A stretch of 64,000 bases of DNA. Source: Terriglobia bacterium. Lineage in GTDB: Bacteria > Acidobacteriota > Terriglobia > Bryobacterales > Bryobacteraceae. The DNA lies in NCBI GenBank assembly GCA_021325235.1, contig JAJPHN010000009.1, positions 1 to 64,000 of the forward strand, written 5' to 3'. Each line of letters opens with the position of its first letter. Position 1 is the first letter of the stretch. Position numbers and translations under genes: made by a program. Below, in pieces: positions 8,831-16,811 of this stretch. Below the pieces are notes generated by a model. It saw only the letters and a program-made list of their open reading frames with translations, searched no databases and was not told the origin of the DNA.

Positions 8831-10897
8831 TCAGCGGCTGGGAGCCGACCGGAGAGCAGCCGAGGAGGCCGTCGCCGGCGGAGCTGCACTTTCCGCGCGC
8901 GTCAGCGAGACCGGAACCCAGACCTCCATCGGAGTCGGTTCCCGGTTCCCAATCGCGTAATACGGGATAAAGGTCAGCGTGATCGGCCGCTTTGCCCGGT
9001 TCAGCGTGTTTGACAGCGGTTGGTATAGCTCCTCACCCCCTAAAGACTTTTCGGCCACAAGCCCGGAAGTTTTTAGCAGGATTACGCCATTCAGTACATC
9101 TTTCTTGGTTTCACTAGTTATAGTACTGGTCGGGCGTACGAACAGATCTCCCAGGGCCGCCCCGTTCTGGTCAATCTGTTCCAGGGCGTAGACCAGGGGC
9201 CCGCGCTGGATGGCGATTCGTCCGTAATCGTCGGAAACGCGTGGGTTTGCGACCAGCGGAACGGCGGTCATCGGGAATTCGATCGTCACGGTATCACCGG
9301 GCTGCCACGTGCGGGACACAGGGATGAAAGCCGCGGGGTGATTTGCGGTCGTATCCCAGCTGATGCCATTAATGTTTACCGCCGCCGAGCTTGCCCATGA
9401 GGGCCAGCGCAGATAGACCGTGAATTCGGAAGGTTTAGCCGGCGCGACCCTCACATGTATGGTTCCGGACCAGGGATAGTCAGTTGTCTGGCTGATGCGT
9501 ACCGGGGCTCCATCTTCCAAGTGCCAGTCCAGTTGCGAGCTCTCATAAAGGTTTACGTAAATGCCGTCACGGCTGGTGGCATAAAGATAACCCGGAAGAG
9601 ATTCAAACAGGCGCTCGATGTTCGGCGGGCAGCAGGTTGTATCGTACCAGGGATTTCTGAGGCGCTCTCCCGTGGATGCCAGCGGATTGCGATAGCAATA
9701 TTGGGTTCCGCCGAGAGACATGCCAGCGTTCGCGGCGTTATATAAGGTGCGCTCGAGCAGATCCGCATAGCGCGCATCGCCGGTCATGGCGAGCAGCCGG
9801 AAATTCCACATGACATTGGCAATGGAGGCACACGTCTCAGCATAGGCTGATTCGCTCGGCAGCTCATAAGCGTCTCCAAAGCTTTCGCCGGCGGAGCGCG
9901 ATCCAACGCCACCGGTCAGATACATCTTGCGACGGGTCAGATCGGTCCAGAGCAGATCGAGAGTGCGGCGGAAGGCGGGGTCGCCCGATTCCATGTAGTA
10001 GTCCGTTGCTCCGGACGTGGCATAGAGCGCCCGAACGGCGTGACCTTCCAGCTCGGTCCGAGAGGTAAACGGCTTTCCGCTGAACAGATAGTGGACTTCG
10101 GTGTCTTTCAGCTTCAGGCGGTCGCGGTCGGCTCCGCTGAAGAGATAACGGGTGAACGCCAGGTATTTCGTGTCGCCGGTGGTCCGATAGAGCTCGACGA
10201 GCGCCATTTCAAGCTCCGGGTGCCCGGTGAAGAACGGCTTTTTGCCGGGGCCGAAGTTATCGACCACATAATCGGCGAAGCGGATTCCGGCGTCGAGCAG
10301 GCGGCGATTCCCGGTTGCGCGATAGTAGGCGATACCGGCCTGCAGAAGATGGCCGAGGCAGAAATCTTCGTACGAATGGGCCAGATCGGTAAATCGAAGA
10401 TGAGCCTTGTCGGCCACGAAATACGTGTTCAGATAGCCGGTCGAGTCCTGCGCGGCTACAATGTGCGAGACAAGCGAATCGATGTCGCCTCGGAGCTGTA
10501 GCTTTTGCGGATCCGGCGTTTCGTTGGAGGCAACGGCCCAGGCGGCGCCCTCGATCCATTTGTATAAATCGGCGTCGCTGGCCGGGCGGCCTTTCCGCGG
10601 TAGCTCGGAATGACCTTCGAGGCGCCGGAAGTTGTCGACAACACCGTGTTCTTCGAGCTCGAGCAGCAGAGTCGGGAGGCTGCGTTCGGTAGTCACGCGG
10701 CGCCGGCTGCTCCAGAACCCGTCCGTCATACGCACCGCCTGGACCGGAACCGTGTGCAGGCGCGAGTTAAGCGAGTGATCCAAATAGATTACGCCCTGTT
10801 CGCGCCAGTTCCGCGTCGATGGAGGCGGCGCATTTTGCATGGCTGCGACGGGCAGAGCCGTTAGGAGGAGACTCGAAGCCGAGAGCAACCGCTTCAT
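8831..10897 (-). CDS. GH127 beta-L-arabinofuranosidase (DUF1680), secreted
   Basis: This 688-residue enzyme should release terminal beta-L-arabinofuranose from plant hydroxyproline-rich glycoproteins or similar glycans. A signal peptide occupies residues 1-20. The family's zinc/cysteine active site is intact: Glu354 and Cys356 (ETC) and Cys422-Cys423 (TTCCPPN), with Cys422 matching the catalytic nucleophile. Glu338 lies 16 residues before Glu354 and matches the acid/base of the characterised Bifidobacterium enzyme. The N-terminal alpha/alpha barrel (about 40-440) is followed by beta domains. Its ATG overlaps the stop of maf in ATGA, so translation is probably coupled. That pairing has no obvious metabolic logic. 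Confidence 0.9.
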   Translation of the reverse strand: MKRLLSASSLLLTALPVAAMQNAPPPSTRNWREQGVIYLDHSLNSRLHTVPVQAVRMTDGFWSSRRRVTTERSLPTLLLELEEHGVVDNFRRLEGHSELPRKGRPASDADLYKWIEGAAWAVASNETPDPQKLQLRGDIDSLVSHIVAAQDSTGYLNTYFVADKAHLRFTDLAHSYEDFCLGHLLQAGIAYYRATGNRRLLDAGIRFADYVVDNFGPGKKPFFTGHPELEMALVELYRTTGDTKYLAFTRYLFSGADRDRLKLKDTEVHYLFSGKPFTSRTELEGHAVRALYATSGATDYYMESGDPAFRRTLDLLWTDLTRRKMYLTGGVGSRSAGESFGDAYELPSESAYAETCASIANVMWNFRLLAMTGDARYADLLERTLYNAANAGMSLGGTQYCYRNPLASTGERLRNPWYDTTCCPPNIERLFESLPGYLYATSRDGIYVNLYESSQLDWHLEDGAPVRISQTTDYPWSGTIHVRVAPAKPSEFTVYLRWPSWASSAAVNINGISWDTTANHPAAFIPVSRTWQPGDTVTIEFPMTAVPLVANPRVSDDYGRIAIQRGPLVYALEQIDQNGAALGDLFVRPTSTITSETKKDVLNGVILLKTSGLVAEKSLGGEELYQPLSNTLNRAKRPITLTFIPYYAIGNREPTPMEVWVPVSLTRAESAAPPATASSAALRSAPSR

Positions 10898-11445
10898 GCC
10901 GACAGAGCTTTCAGATGGCGATACACGAGAGCAACAGGCAAACCGACGACGTTCCCGTACGAACCCTCAATCCCGGAGACAAATTTCGACGCGAGTCCCT
11001 GGATGGCGTACGCTCCTGCTTTATCGGCAGGCTCCCCGCTCTGAGTGTACTGCGAAATCTCCTCTTCCGTCAGTCTCGCAAATGACACACGTGTAGTGGC
11101 GAGGTCGACGATAACGGTTCGATCGGTGAGGAGACAGATTCCGGTATGCACCAGGTGAGGCCGGCCGGAGAGCAGCCGCAGCATCCGTGCAGCATCATCG
11201 GAGTCACGCGGCTTACCCAGCACTTCCCGGTCGATACAAACGACAGTATCGGCCCCAAGTACGATCTCGCCCGGAACGCGAGTTGCCGCGCGCGCCTTCG
11301 CTTCGGCCAGGCGGCGCACGAAATTCTCGGCCGGCTCGTCCGGATTGCGAATTTCCGGGACGGAAGCCGGTCGGACAACGTGGTCAATTCCGGCTGCGGC
11401 GAGCAGTTCGCTCCGGCGCGGGGAAGCAGAGGCGAGAATCAGCAC
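10894..11445 (-). CDS. maf: Maf-like nucleoside triphosphate pyrophosphatase
   Basis: The protein hydrolyses non-canonical or free nucleoside triphosphates to monophosphates in the cytoplasm and is linked to septum control in some bacteria. Family motifs are [12 protein letters not shown] at 4-15, [16 protein letters not shown] around 64-79 with Asp66 as probable catalytic base, and [12 protein letters not shown] near 145. Its length of 183 residues is normal. The start is a GTG with AGGA almost abutting it, so the ribosome site is unusually close. The downstream GH127 gene overlaps by four bases. Confidence 0.93.
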   Translation of the reverse strand: MLILASASPRRSELLAAAGIDHVVRPASVPEIRNPDEPAENFVRRLAEAKARAATRVPGEIVLGADTVVCIDREVLGKPRDSDDAARMLRLLSGRPHLVHTGICLLTDRTVIVDLATTRVSFARLTEEEISQYTQSGEPADKAGAYAIQGLASKFVSGIEGSYGNVVGLPVALVYRHLKALSA

Positions 11446-11534
11446 TTCCTATGAGGATAAGCGTCGCCACGTCTGATCCTCAGGACTGACACTTTTCGCA
11501 GCCCGGTGCTGTCTACCCGGGTGAGGTGAACCCA

Positions 11535-11744
11535 ATGTTGCATATTCACGAAGGGCAGTGCGGGTTGTGCACTCATTTCGGGGAAGAACATCCCCAGGAT
11601 CAACGCTTAACGCACATTCGAACTTCGATGGAAGCAGACGAAGAGTTCGTTGATATCTGCGGCCACCCCCTCCTCGAACGTCTGCACCTCAAAGTAACGG
11701 CAACGAGCGGCTGCGACGGGTTTGAGCCCGCGGTTGTGCACTGA
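11535..11744 (+). CDS. Small conserved-looking cysteine protein, unknown function
   Basis: A 69-residue protein (from ATG 11535) with AGGTGA (11524-11529) five bases upstream. An in-frame GTG at 11526 would overlap that ribosome site and is rejected. The cysteines sit in a CGLC pair near the N-terminus, one in ICGHP and one in SGCDGFEP near the C-terminus, with several His between, so a single zinc site of CxxC...C(GH)...C type is plausible. Similar short proteins ending in GCDGFEPA are, from memory, found in Acidobacteriota, but I do not know a function. It stands alone between maf and the aspS operon. I do not recognise any characterised family. Confidence 0.7.
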   Translation: MLHIHEGQCGLCTHFGEEHPQDQRLTHIRTSMEADEEFVDICGHPLLERLHLKVTATSGCDGFEPAVVH

Positions 11745-11766
11745 ATTGTGCGATCTCAGACCCCAA

Positions 11767-11783
11767 TCTGCCTTATCGGCAGA
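11767..11783. terminator. Weak bidirectional terminator hairpin
   Basis: TCTGCC and GGCAGA form a perfect 6-bp stem with a TTATC loop between two convergent genes (stops at 11744 and 11787). There is no T-run on either side, so intrinsic termination would be weak. Confidence 0.35.
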
Positions 11784-11786
11784 GGG

Positions 11787-12209
11787 CTAGCGGGGCCCAA
11801 TGCGGCAGGTCACCAGCCCCGACCACAGACGTCCGCCGGGCGGTTCTGGAATCCCGCCCATGAAATCTCGTTGGAGTACGCGCCTGGAGATTTCGAGCGA
11901 TACGTCCAGGCTTAATCCCTGCCCAATCAGAGTCTTGAGCGTTATATTTTGGCCTTTGGCCATGTAAACGAGGCGCTTGACTGGGAACTCGAACTCGCGT
12001 ACCGCATGGGGCAACAGCACAGCCACTTCGGGGATGAGTAGTCCCCCGACGGGCGTCATCGCTTCAGGCCGGATGTCCCAGATCTTTAGGTGAACTCCGT
12101 CCCTGCCGCCGGCTACGAACGCGAAGCAATAGTTGATGCGCTGCCCCGACTTGACGGAATCGGGGCGGCATGTATGGCAGGACGGCGCTTGAGCGGCCGC
12201 CAGTTTCAT
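11787..12209 (-). CDS. Small gene translationally coupled to aspS, unknown function
   Basis: The ATG of this 140-residue frame overlaps the aspS stop in ATGA (12206-12209), which is the main reason for choosing this start. A longer open frame upstream would lie inside aspS. The codons have the normal GC-rich third-base pattern and no rare clusters. The protein starts with a CHTC pair and another Cys about 17 residues later, then a mostly beta-looking middle (HLKIWDIRPEAM, LLIPEVAVLLPH) and a Pro/Gly-rich tail. There is no signal peptide. I do not recognise the family. Coupling to aspS hints at a cytoplasmic role produced in step with the synthetase, which is inference only. Confidence 0.6.
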   Translation of the reverse strand: MKLAAAQAPSCHTCRPDSVKSGQRINYCFAFVAGGRDGVHLKIWDIRPEAMTPVGGLLIPEVAVLLPHAVREFEFPVKRLVYMAKGQNITLKTLIGQGLSLDVSLEISRRVLQRDFMGGIPEPPGGRLWSGLVTCRIGPR

Positions 12210-14005
12210 TTCCGATCGGATGACTGGTGTGGCACGTTCAGCCGGATGCCTAATTCCCGCAGTTGCCGTTCCGGAACCGTGGAAGGCGCCTCGCACATCA
12301 GATCCGTGCCCTTTGCGGTTTTCGGGAATGGAATCACTTCGCGGATCGACTGCTCTCCGGCCAGTATCATCACCAGCCGGTCCAGTCCAAGCGCGATTCC
12401 GCCATGCGGCGGGGCGCCGTACTCAAGCGCTTCCAGCAGGAATCCAAACCGCCGCCTGGCTTCTTCCTCGCTGAACCCAAGCGCCGCAAAGACTTTGGTC
12501 TGCACATCGCGCCGGTGAATACGGATCGAGCCCGATCCGAGTTCCACGCCATTCAGGACCAGGTCATACGATTTCGCGCGGCAATGCGCCGGATCGGTCT
12601 CGAGCTTTTCCAGATCCTCGTCATGCACCGATGTGAACGGGTGATGCGCTGCGTTCCAGCGCTTCTCCTCGTCATCCCACTCGAACATCGGAAAATCGAC
12701 TACCCAGAGAAACTTGAAAATCTCCGGATCGAGCAGTTCATGCCGGTCATTGTACTTCTGCGCAATGTGCAGACGAAGCTGACCGCAGGCCGCGAGCACC
12801 GTTTGATCCGGCAAGGCGCCCTTCGGTTCACCCGCCCAGGCGGCCAGCATGATGAGATCGTTTTCGCCCGGCTGTATCCGCTCCCGCATCTTCGCCACTC
12901 GCTCCGCGTGATCGCGCTCCAGTCGCTTGACGTCGTCGAATACGCGCAGCCCGCGCTCCTGCCCGGAGGCTTTGATTTCGTCGCGTTCGCGCCGGCTCAG
13001 CTGTCCTACATTCGGTACATGAATCGCGACCAGCGGCAGATCATCGGTGGTCAATCCCGCGCCCGCAAACAAATCCTCTACGCGATGAAACGGAGGCACC
13101 CGTAGATCCGGCTTATCGCTGCCGTACTGATTCATCGCTTCGGCGTACGTGATCCGCGGAATATGCTTGTCAACCTTCTTGCCAGCCGCCTCGCACACTG
13201 CCCAGATCAGCGGCTCAATGACGTCATAAATCTGTTCCTGCTGCGGAAACGACATCTCCAGATCGATCTGCGTGAACTCCGGCTGCCGGTCGGCGCGTAA
13301 ATCTTCGTCGCGGAAACAGCGCACAATCTGGAAATACCGCTCATACCCGCTCACCATCAGCAACTGCTTAAAAATTTGCGGCGATTGGGGCAGCGCGTAA
13401 AACTGTCCTGGCTGGACGCGGCTCGGCACCAGGTAATCGCGCGCGCCCTCGGGTGTCGAGCGCGTCATGAACGGCGTCTCGATTTCGAGAAAGTTCTGTT
13501 CGTTGAGCGCCTGCCGTACCGCAAACGCGATCTTCGAGCGCATAATAATGTTGCGCTGCATGTGCGGCCGGCGCAGATCCACGTAGCGATACTTCAGCCG
13601 CACTTCTTCCTTCACGTCCACGTCTTCTTCCAGCGGAAACGGCGGCGTGCGCGACGTGTTCAGAATCCACAGCTTCGAAACCGCAACTTCGACTTCGCCG
13701 GTCGCAATGTTCGGGTTCACCGTATCGGCGCTGCGCAGCGCCACGGTTCCCTCGATCGCCACCACAAACTCGCTGCCGAGCTCCTGCGCGCGCAGATGCG
13801 CTTCCCGGTTCTTACTTTCGTCGAAGACAAGCTGCGTGATGCCGTAGCGATCGCGCAGGTGAATGAAAATGACACCGCCCAGATCGCGCCGGCGATGCAC
13901 CCAGCCCATGAGCACAACGTTTACGCCCGCATCCGCAGTACGCAATTCGCCGCAGTTGTGCGTACGCCGCAGGTCTCCCAGGAAATCGAGTGTTACTTCA
14001 GCCAT
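12206..14005 (-). CDS. aspS: Aspartyl-tRNA synthetase
   Basis: A class II synthetase that charges tRNA-Asp. Its 599 residues match the bacterial type with an N-terminal OB-fold anticodon domain (about 20-105), the catalytic core, and the bacterial GAD insertion at about 290-420. Motif 2 (FRDEDLRADRQPEFTQID) and motif 3 (GIALGLDRLVMIL) are intact. Its start lies within the last 13 bases of hisS, so the two are coupled. Whether it is discriminating, or also charges tRNA-Asn, cannot be decided here because no gatCAB or asnS gene is in view. Confidence 0.98.
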   Translation of the reverse strand: MAEVTLDFLGDLRRTHNCGELRTADAGVNVVLMGWVHRRRDLGGVIFIHLRDRYGITQLVFDESKNREAHLRAQELGSEFVVAIEGTVALRSADTVNPNIATGEVEVAVSKLWILNTSRTPPFPLEEDVDVKEEVRLKYRYVDLRRPHMQRNIIMRSKIAFAVRQALNEQNFLEIETPFMTRSTPEGARDYLVPSRVQPGQFYALPQSPQIFKQLLMVSGYERYFQIVRCFRDEDLRADRQPEFTQIDLEMSFPQQEQIYDVIEPLIWAVCEAAGKKVDKHIPRITYAEAMNQYGSDKPDLRVPPFHRVEDLFAGAGLTTDDLPLVAIHVPNVGQLSRRERDEIKASGQERGLRVFDDVKRLERDHAERVAKMRERIQPGENDLIMLAAWAGEPKGALPDQTVLAACGQLRLHIAQKYNDRHELLDPEIFKFLWVVDFPMFEWDDEEKRWNAAHHPFTSVHDEDLEKLETDPAHCRAKSYDLVLNGVELGSGSIRIHRRDVQTKVFAALGFSEEEARRRFGFLLEALEYGAPPHGGIALGLDRLVMILAGEQSIREVIPFPKTAKGTDLMCEAPSTVPERQLRELGIRLNVPHQSSDRK

Positions 14006-15249
14006 TGTGTGTGTTCGAGCAGCTTTTGCCGCGTTGCCGAGGTCTGTTCGCCTGTCGCCATGTTCTTGAGCGTATAAGATTGCGACGCGATTTCGTTATC
14101 TCCAATGATCAGCGTGTAGCGCGCGCCGGTCTTATTGGCTATTTCGAGCATCCGCTTCAGTTTCCGGTCCGTCGACACCTCCACCGAAATACCTGTTTTG
14201 CGAATCTCGGTCGCGAGCACCAGCGCATGCCGCAGCGCCGCTTCGCCCATCGGCGCTACGTACAGATCGAGCACCGCCGGCGTCATCGCCTGCGCCTCTT
14301 CGGCCGTCATCACCAGCCGGTCTTCGCCGATCGAAAAACCGATTCCAGGCGCCGGCACCTTCGAGCCCAGAATTTCCGCCAGACCGTCATACCGGCCGCC
14401 GCCCAGAATTGCATTCTGCGCTCCCAGTGCACCGTGGGTGACTTCAAACGTCGTACGCGCGTAGTAGTCGAGACCGCGCACCAGCCGGGGGTTCACCGTA
14501 TACCGAATTCCCAGATCATCCAGAAATTCGCGCACGCGCCGAAAATGTTCGCGATCGCTTTCGTCGAGTGAATCGAGAATCGACGGAAGCTTCTCGATAA
14601 TCGGCTGATCTTCCGGCACCTTGCAGTCCAGCACGCGCAGCGGATTGGTCTCCGCGCGCCGCCGGCAATCGCCGCACATCTGCGGCGCAGCCTCGCGCAA
14701 GGCCTCGCGCAAAATCTCGTTGTACCGTGCACGCGATTCTTTCGAGCCCACCGAATTGATCAGCAGCTTGTAACCCGCAATCCCGACCTCGTCCAGTATC
14801 GCGAGCACCATCTGGATTACTTCCGCATCGATCGCCGGCGAATCCGATCCGATCGCTTCCGCGCCGATCTGATAAAATTGCCGGTATCTCCCCTTCTGCG
14901 GACGCTCGCGCCGGAACATCGGCCCGATGTAATACAGCTTGTGCACGCCCGGCTCCTGATCCAGCCGTTGCTGAATATAGGCGCGCAACACTGATGCCGT
15001 ATTCTCCGGCCGCAGCGTCAGCGATGTACCGTCCCGATCCTCGAACGTGTACATCTCTTTGCTGACAATGTCGGTTTCTTCCCCGACCCCGCGCGCAAAC
15101 AATGCTGTCTCTTCCAGAATCGGCGTGCGAATTTCGCGATAGTTAAAGCGCGCAAAGATCCTCCGCGCAGCCGCTTCCACCTGATTCCAGACTGCGCTCG
15201 AGGGCGGCAGGATATCCCGCATCCCCTTTACGCTGGTAAGCGGATTCAA
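13993..15249 (-). CDS. hisS: Histidyl-tRNA synthetase
   Basis: A class II synthetase of 418 residues for tRNA-His. Motif 2 is seen as MFRRERPQKGRYRQF, and the histidine-specific motifs are LVRGLDYYARTTFE and GGGRYDGL. The C-terminal anticodon domain starts near residue 325. The ATG overlaps the stop of the carbonic anhydrase gene by four bases (ATGA), and its 3' end overlaps aspS, so these genes form one operon. Confidence 0.98.
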   Translation of the reverse strand: MNPLTSVKGMRDILPPSSAVWNQVEAAARRIFARFNYREIRTPILEETALFARGVGEETDIVSKEMYTFEDRDGTSLTLRPENTASVLRAYIQQRLDQEPGVHKLYYIGPMFRRERPQKGRYRQFYQIGAEAIGSDSPAIDAEVIQMVLAILDEVGIAGYKLLINSVGSKESRARYNEILREALREAAPQMCGDCRRRAETNPLRVLDCKVPEDQPIIEKLPSILDSLDESDREHFRRVREFLDDLGIRYTVNPRLVRGLDYYARTTFEVTHGALGAQNAILGGGRYDGLAEILGSKVPAPGIGFSIGEDRLVMTAEEAQAMTPAVLDLYVAPMGEAALRHALVLATEIRKTGISVEVSTDRKLKRMLEIANKTGARYTLIIGDNEIASQSYTLKNMATGEQTSATRQKLLEHTQWLK

Positions 15250-15761
15250 CGCTGCTCTTCCTTGTAAATCGCCGTAATCCGGACGTAGTTGTCGCAGTTC
15301 TTGCGAAAGCGCGCTTTCTCTTCTTCCGAAACTGCGCGCTTCACCTTCGCCGGGGTGCCCATCACAAGCGTCTCCGCCGGTACTTCCATTCCTTCCGCCA
15401 CCAGCGCGCCAGCCGCCACTATCGCGCCTCGTCCCACACGCGCACCGTTCAGCACAATCGCGCCGATTCCGATCAAAGCCTCGTCCTCAACAACGCACCC
15501 GTGCAGCGTGACGCTATGGCCTACGGTTACGCGATTGCCCACCAGGCACGGATACGTCTCGTGATCCACATGCAGCACGCTGTTGTCCTGAATGCTGGTC
15601 TCGTCGCCGATGCGGATGTGATTCACATCGCCGCGAATCGCGACATTCAGCCATACGCTCGAGCGCTCACCGATTACCACGTCGCCGATCACCTGTGCAC
15701 TCGTATCGATGTAGGCGGATTCCGCGATGCGGGGCATCGTTCCGCGATAAGGTCGAATCAT
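15246..15761 (-). CDS. Gamma-class carbonic anhydrase family protein
   Basis: A left-handed beta-helix trimer protein of 171 residues in the YrdA/PaaY/CaiE group. The three metal-binding histidines expected for gamma carbonic anhydrases are present: His64 (SVLH), His82 (VGH) and His87 (TLHG). Arg43, Asp45, Gln58 and Asp59 are also conserved. It lacks the acidic loop of the Cam enzyme, so activity may be low or redox-controlled. It is translationally coupled to hisS, an arrangement with no evident pathway logic. A cytoplasmic location is expected because there is no signal peptide. Confidence 0.9.
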   Translation of the reverse strand: MIRPYRGTMPRIAESAYIDTSAQVIGDVVIGERSSVWLNVAIRGDVNHIRIGDETSIQDNSVLHVDHETYPCLVGNRVTVGHSVTLHGCVVEDEALIGIGAIVLNGARVGRGAIVAAGALVAEGMEVPAETLVMGTPAKVKRAVSEEEKARFRKNCDNYVRITAIYKEEQR

Positions 15762-15821
15762 TCCAATCGTTTTGAAACTGCTCCCGAATGGAGCAAAGAA
15801 ACCGCTGTTATATAGGTCATC

Positions 15822-16802
15822 CTAGCAAGCGCTTTGTTTCCGCTGTTGCTTGGCTTCGGCGATACGCTTCCGCAGCGGCTCGGGCACAGTGTGCAGCTCG
15901 AGCGCTGCCACAGCGCGCTCTGCCTCGCGGTGCGTGCCCTGGCGGATGATGCGCAGGAGAAACTCCATCGCATTCTCCTGCCCGCACACACCCATGGCGC
16001 GCAGGATCGTCTCGCGAAGATTCCATCGCTCGGCGGTCTCCCACGCCGATTCGAGTGCCGCCGCTGCTTTCGCCAGATGACTCGCTCCTAGCGCCAGCAC
16101 AGCCTCTTCCTGCACGGTCTCATCCGGCCATTTCAGAAAGTCTTCCACAAACGGAATCGCCCCCTGCCCTTCCATCCGCAGCAGCGAATCGAAGACTTGC
16201 CCCGTCACGCTCGGATCCGGATCGCCTGCGCGAGCCTTTACACGCAGCATCGGACCCGGTTCTTCTCCGCCCATTGATTCAATCGCTCGAACCGCATCCC
16301 GCCGCACCGGCGCCGCTTCCTCGCGCTCTCGTTGCTCGACTGCCTCGAAGCTGTCCGTCAGCGCATAGCTCAACTGTTCGAGAATCTCCCGCCGCGGCAG
16401 ATCGCGAACTGTTGCCAGGGCCAGCGCGCACGTTCCGCGCAGCGTAAACGCCGTATCCACCGAGCGGCCCCACACCGGCTCCATCTGCACGTGCCGCAAT
16501 CCACGAATGAAAACTGACGACTCGTCGTGTCCTAAATCCGCCAGCGCCTTCGCGATCCCATTCTTGGCCCAGCACTGCGGATCGCGCTCAGCCGCTTTTT
16601 CGAGCATCCGCTCGAATGCCGCGCACAGATCCGGAATCAGGGCGCGCAGTTGAAGAGCGCCGGCCATCGTCGCCGCTCTCGCCACGATCAGGTTCACCCG
16701 GTCGCGCAGCGCCTTACGCAGTGCACGTTCCTGTTCCTCTGGACCGGTCTTGTCCAGAGTTTTCAGAGCCGCAAGCTCTTTTTCGATGTCGCGCCGCGCC
16801 AT
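15822..16802 (-). CDS. HEAT-repeat protein
   Basis: A 326-residue alpha-helical protein with no signal peptide or membrane segment, made of repeated helical pairs (for example LPRREILEQLSYALTDSF, VQEEAVLALGASHLAKAA, LRETILRAMG), a HEAT-like solenoid. Such proteins are scaffolds, and a specific partner cannot be read from sequence. It begins nine bases after the TPR-protein gene ends and is followed after 60 bases by the carbonic anhydrase-hisS-aspS genes. A second HEAT protein closes the ribosomal-protein operon at 53147-54547. Confidence 0.8.
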   Translation of the reverse strand: MARRDIEKELAALKTLDKTGPEEQERALRKALRDRVNLIVARAATMAGALQLRALIPDLCAAFERMLEKAAERDPQCWAKNGIAKALADLGHDESSVFIRGLRHVQMEPVWGRSVDTAFTLRGTCALALATVRDLPRREILEQLSYALTDSFEAVEQREREEAAPVRRDAVRAIESMGGEEPGPMLRVKARAGDPDPSVTGQVFDSLLRMEGQGAIPFVEDFLKWPDETVQEEAVLALGASHLAKAAAALESAWETAERWNLRETILRAMGVCGQENAMEFLLRIIRQGTHREAERAVAALELHTVPEPLRKRIAEAKQQRKQSAC

Positions 16803-16811
16803 GCCCGGGCC

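Noticed and set aside
12143-12166. Hairpin GCCCCGA/TCGGGGC, considered as aspS terminator
   Set aside because: It sits inside the coupled small gene, has a 10-base loop and no T-run.
12263-13105. 280-codon plus-strand frame opposite aspS
   Set aside because: Lies fully inside aspS, whose motifs are intact.
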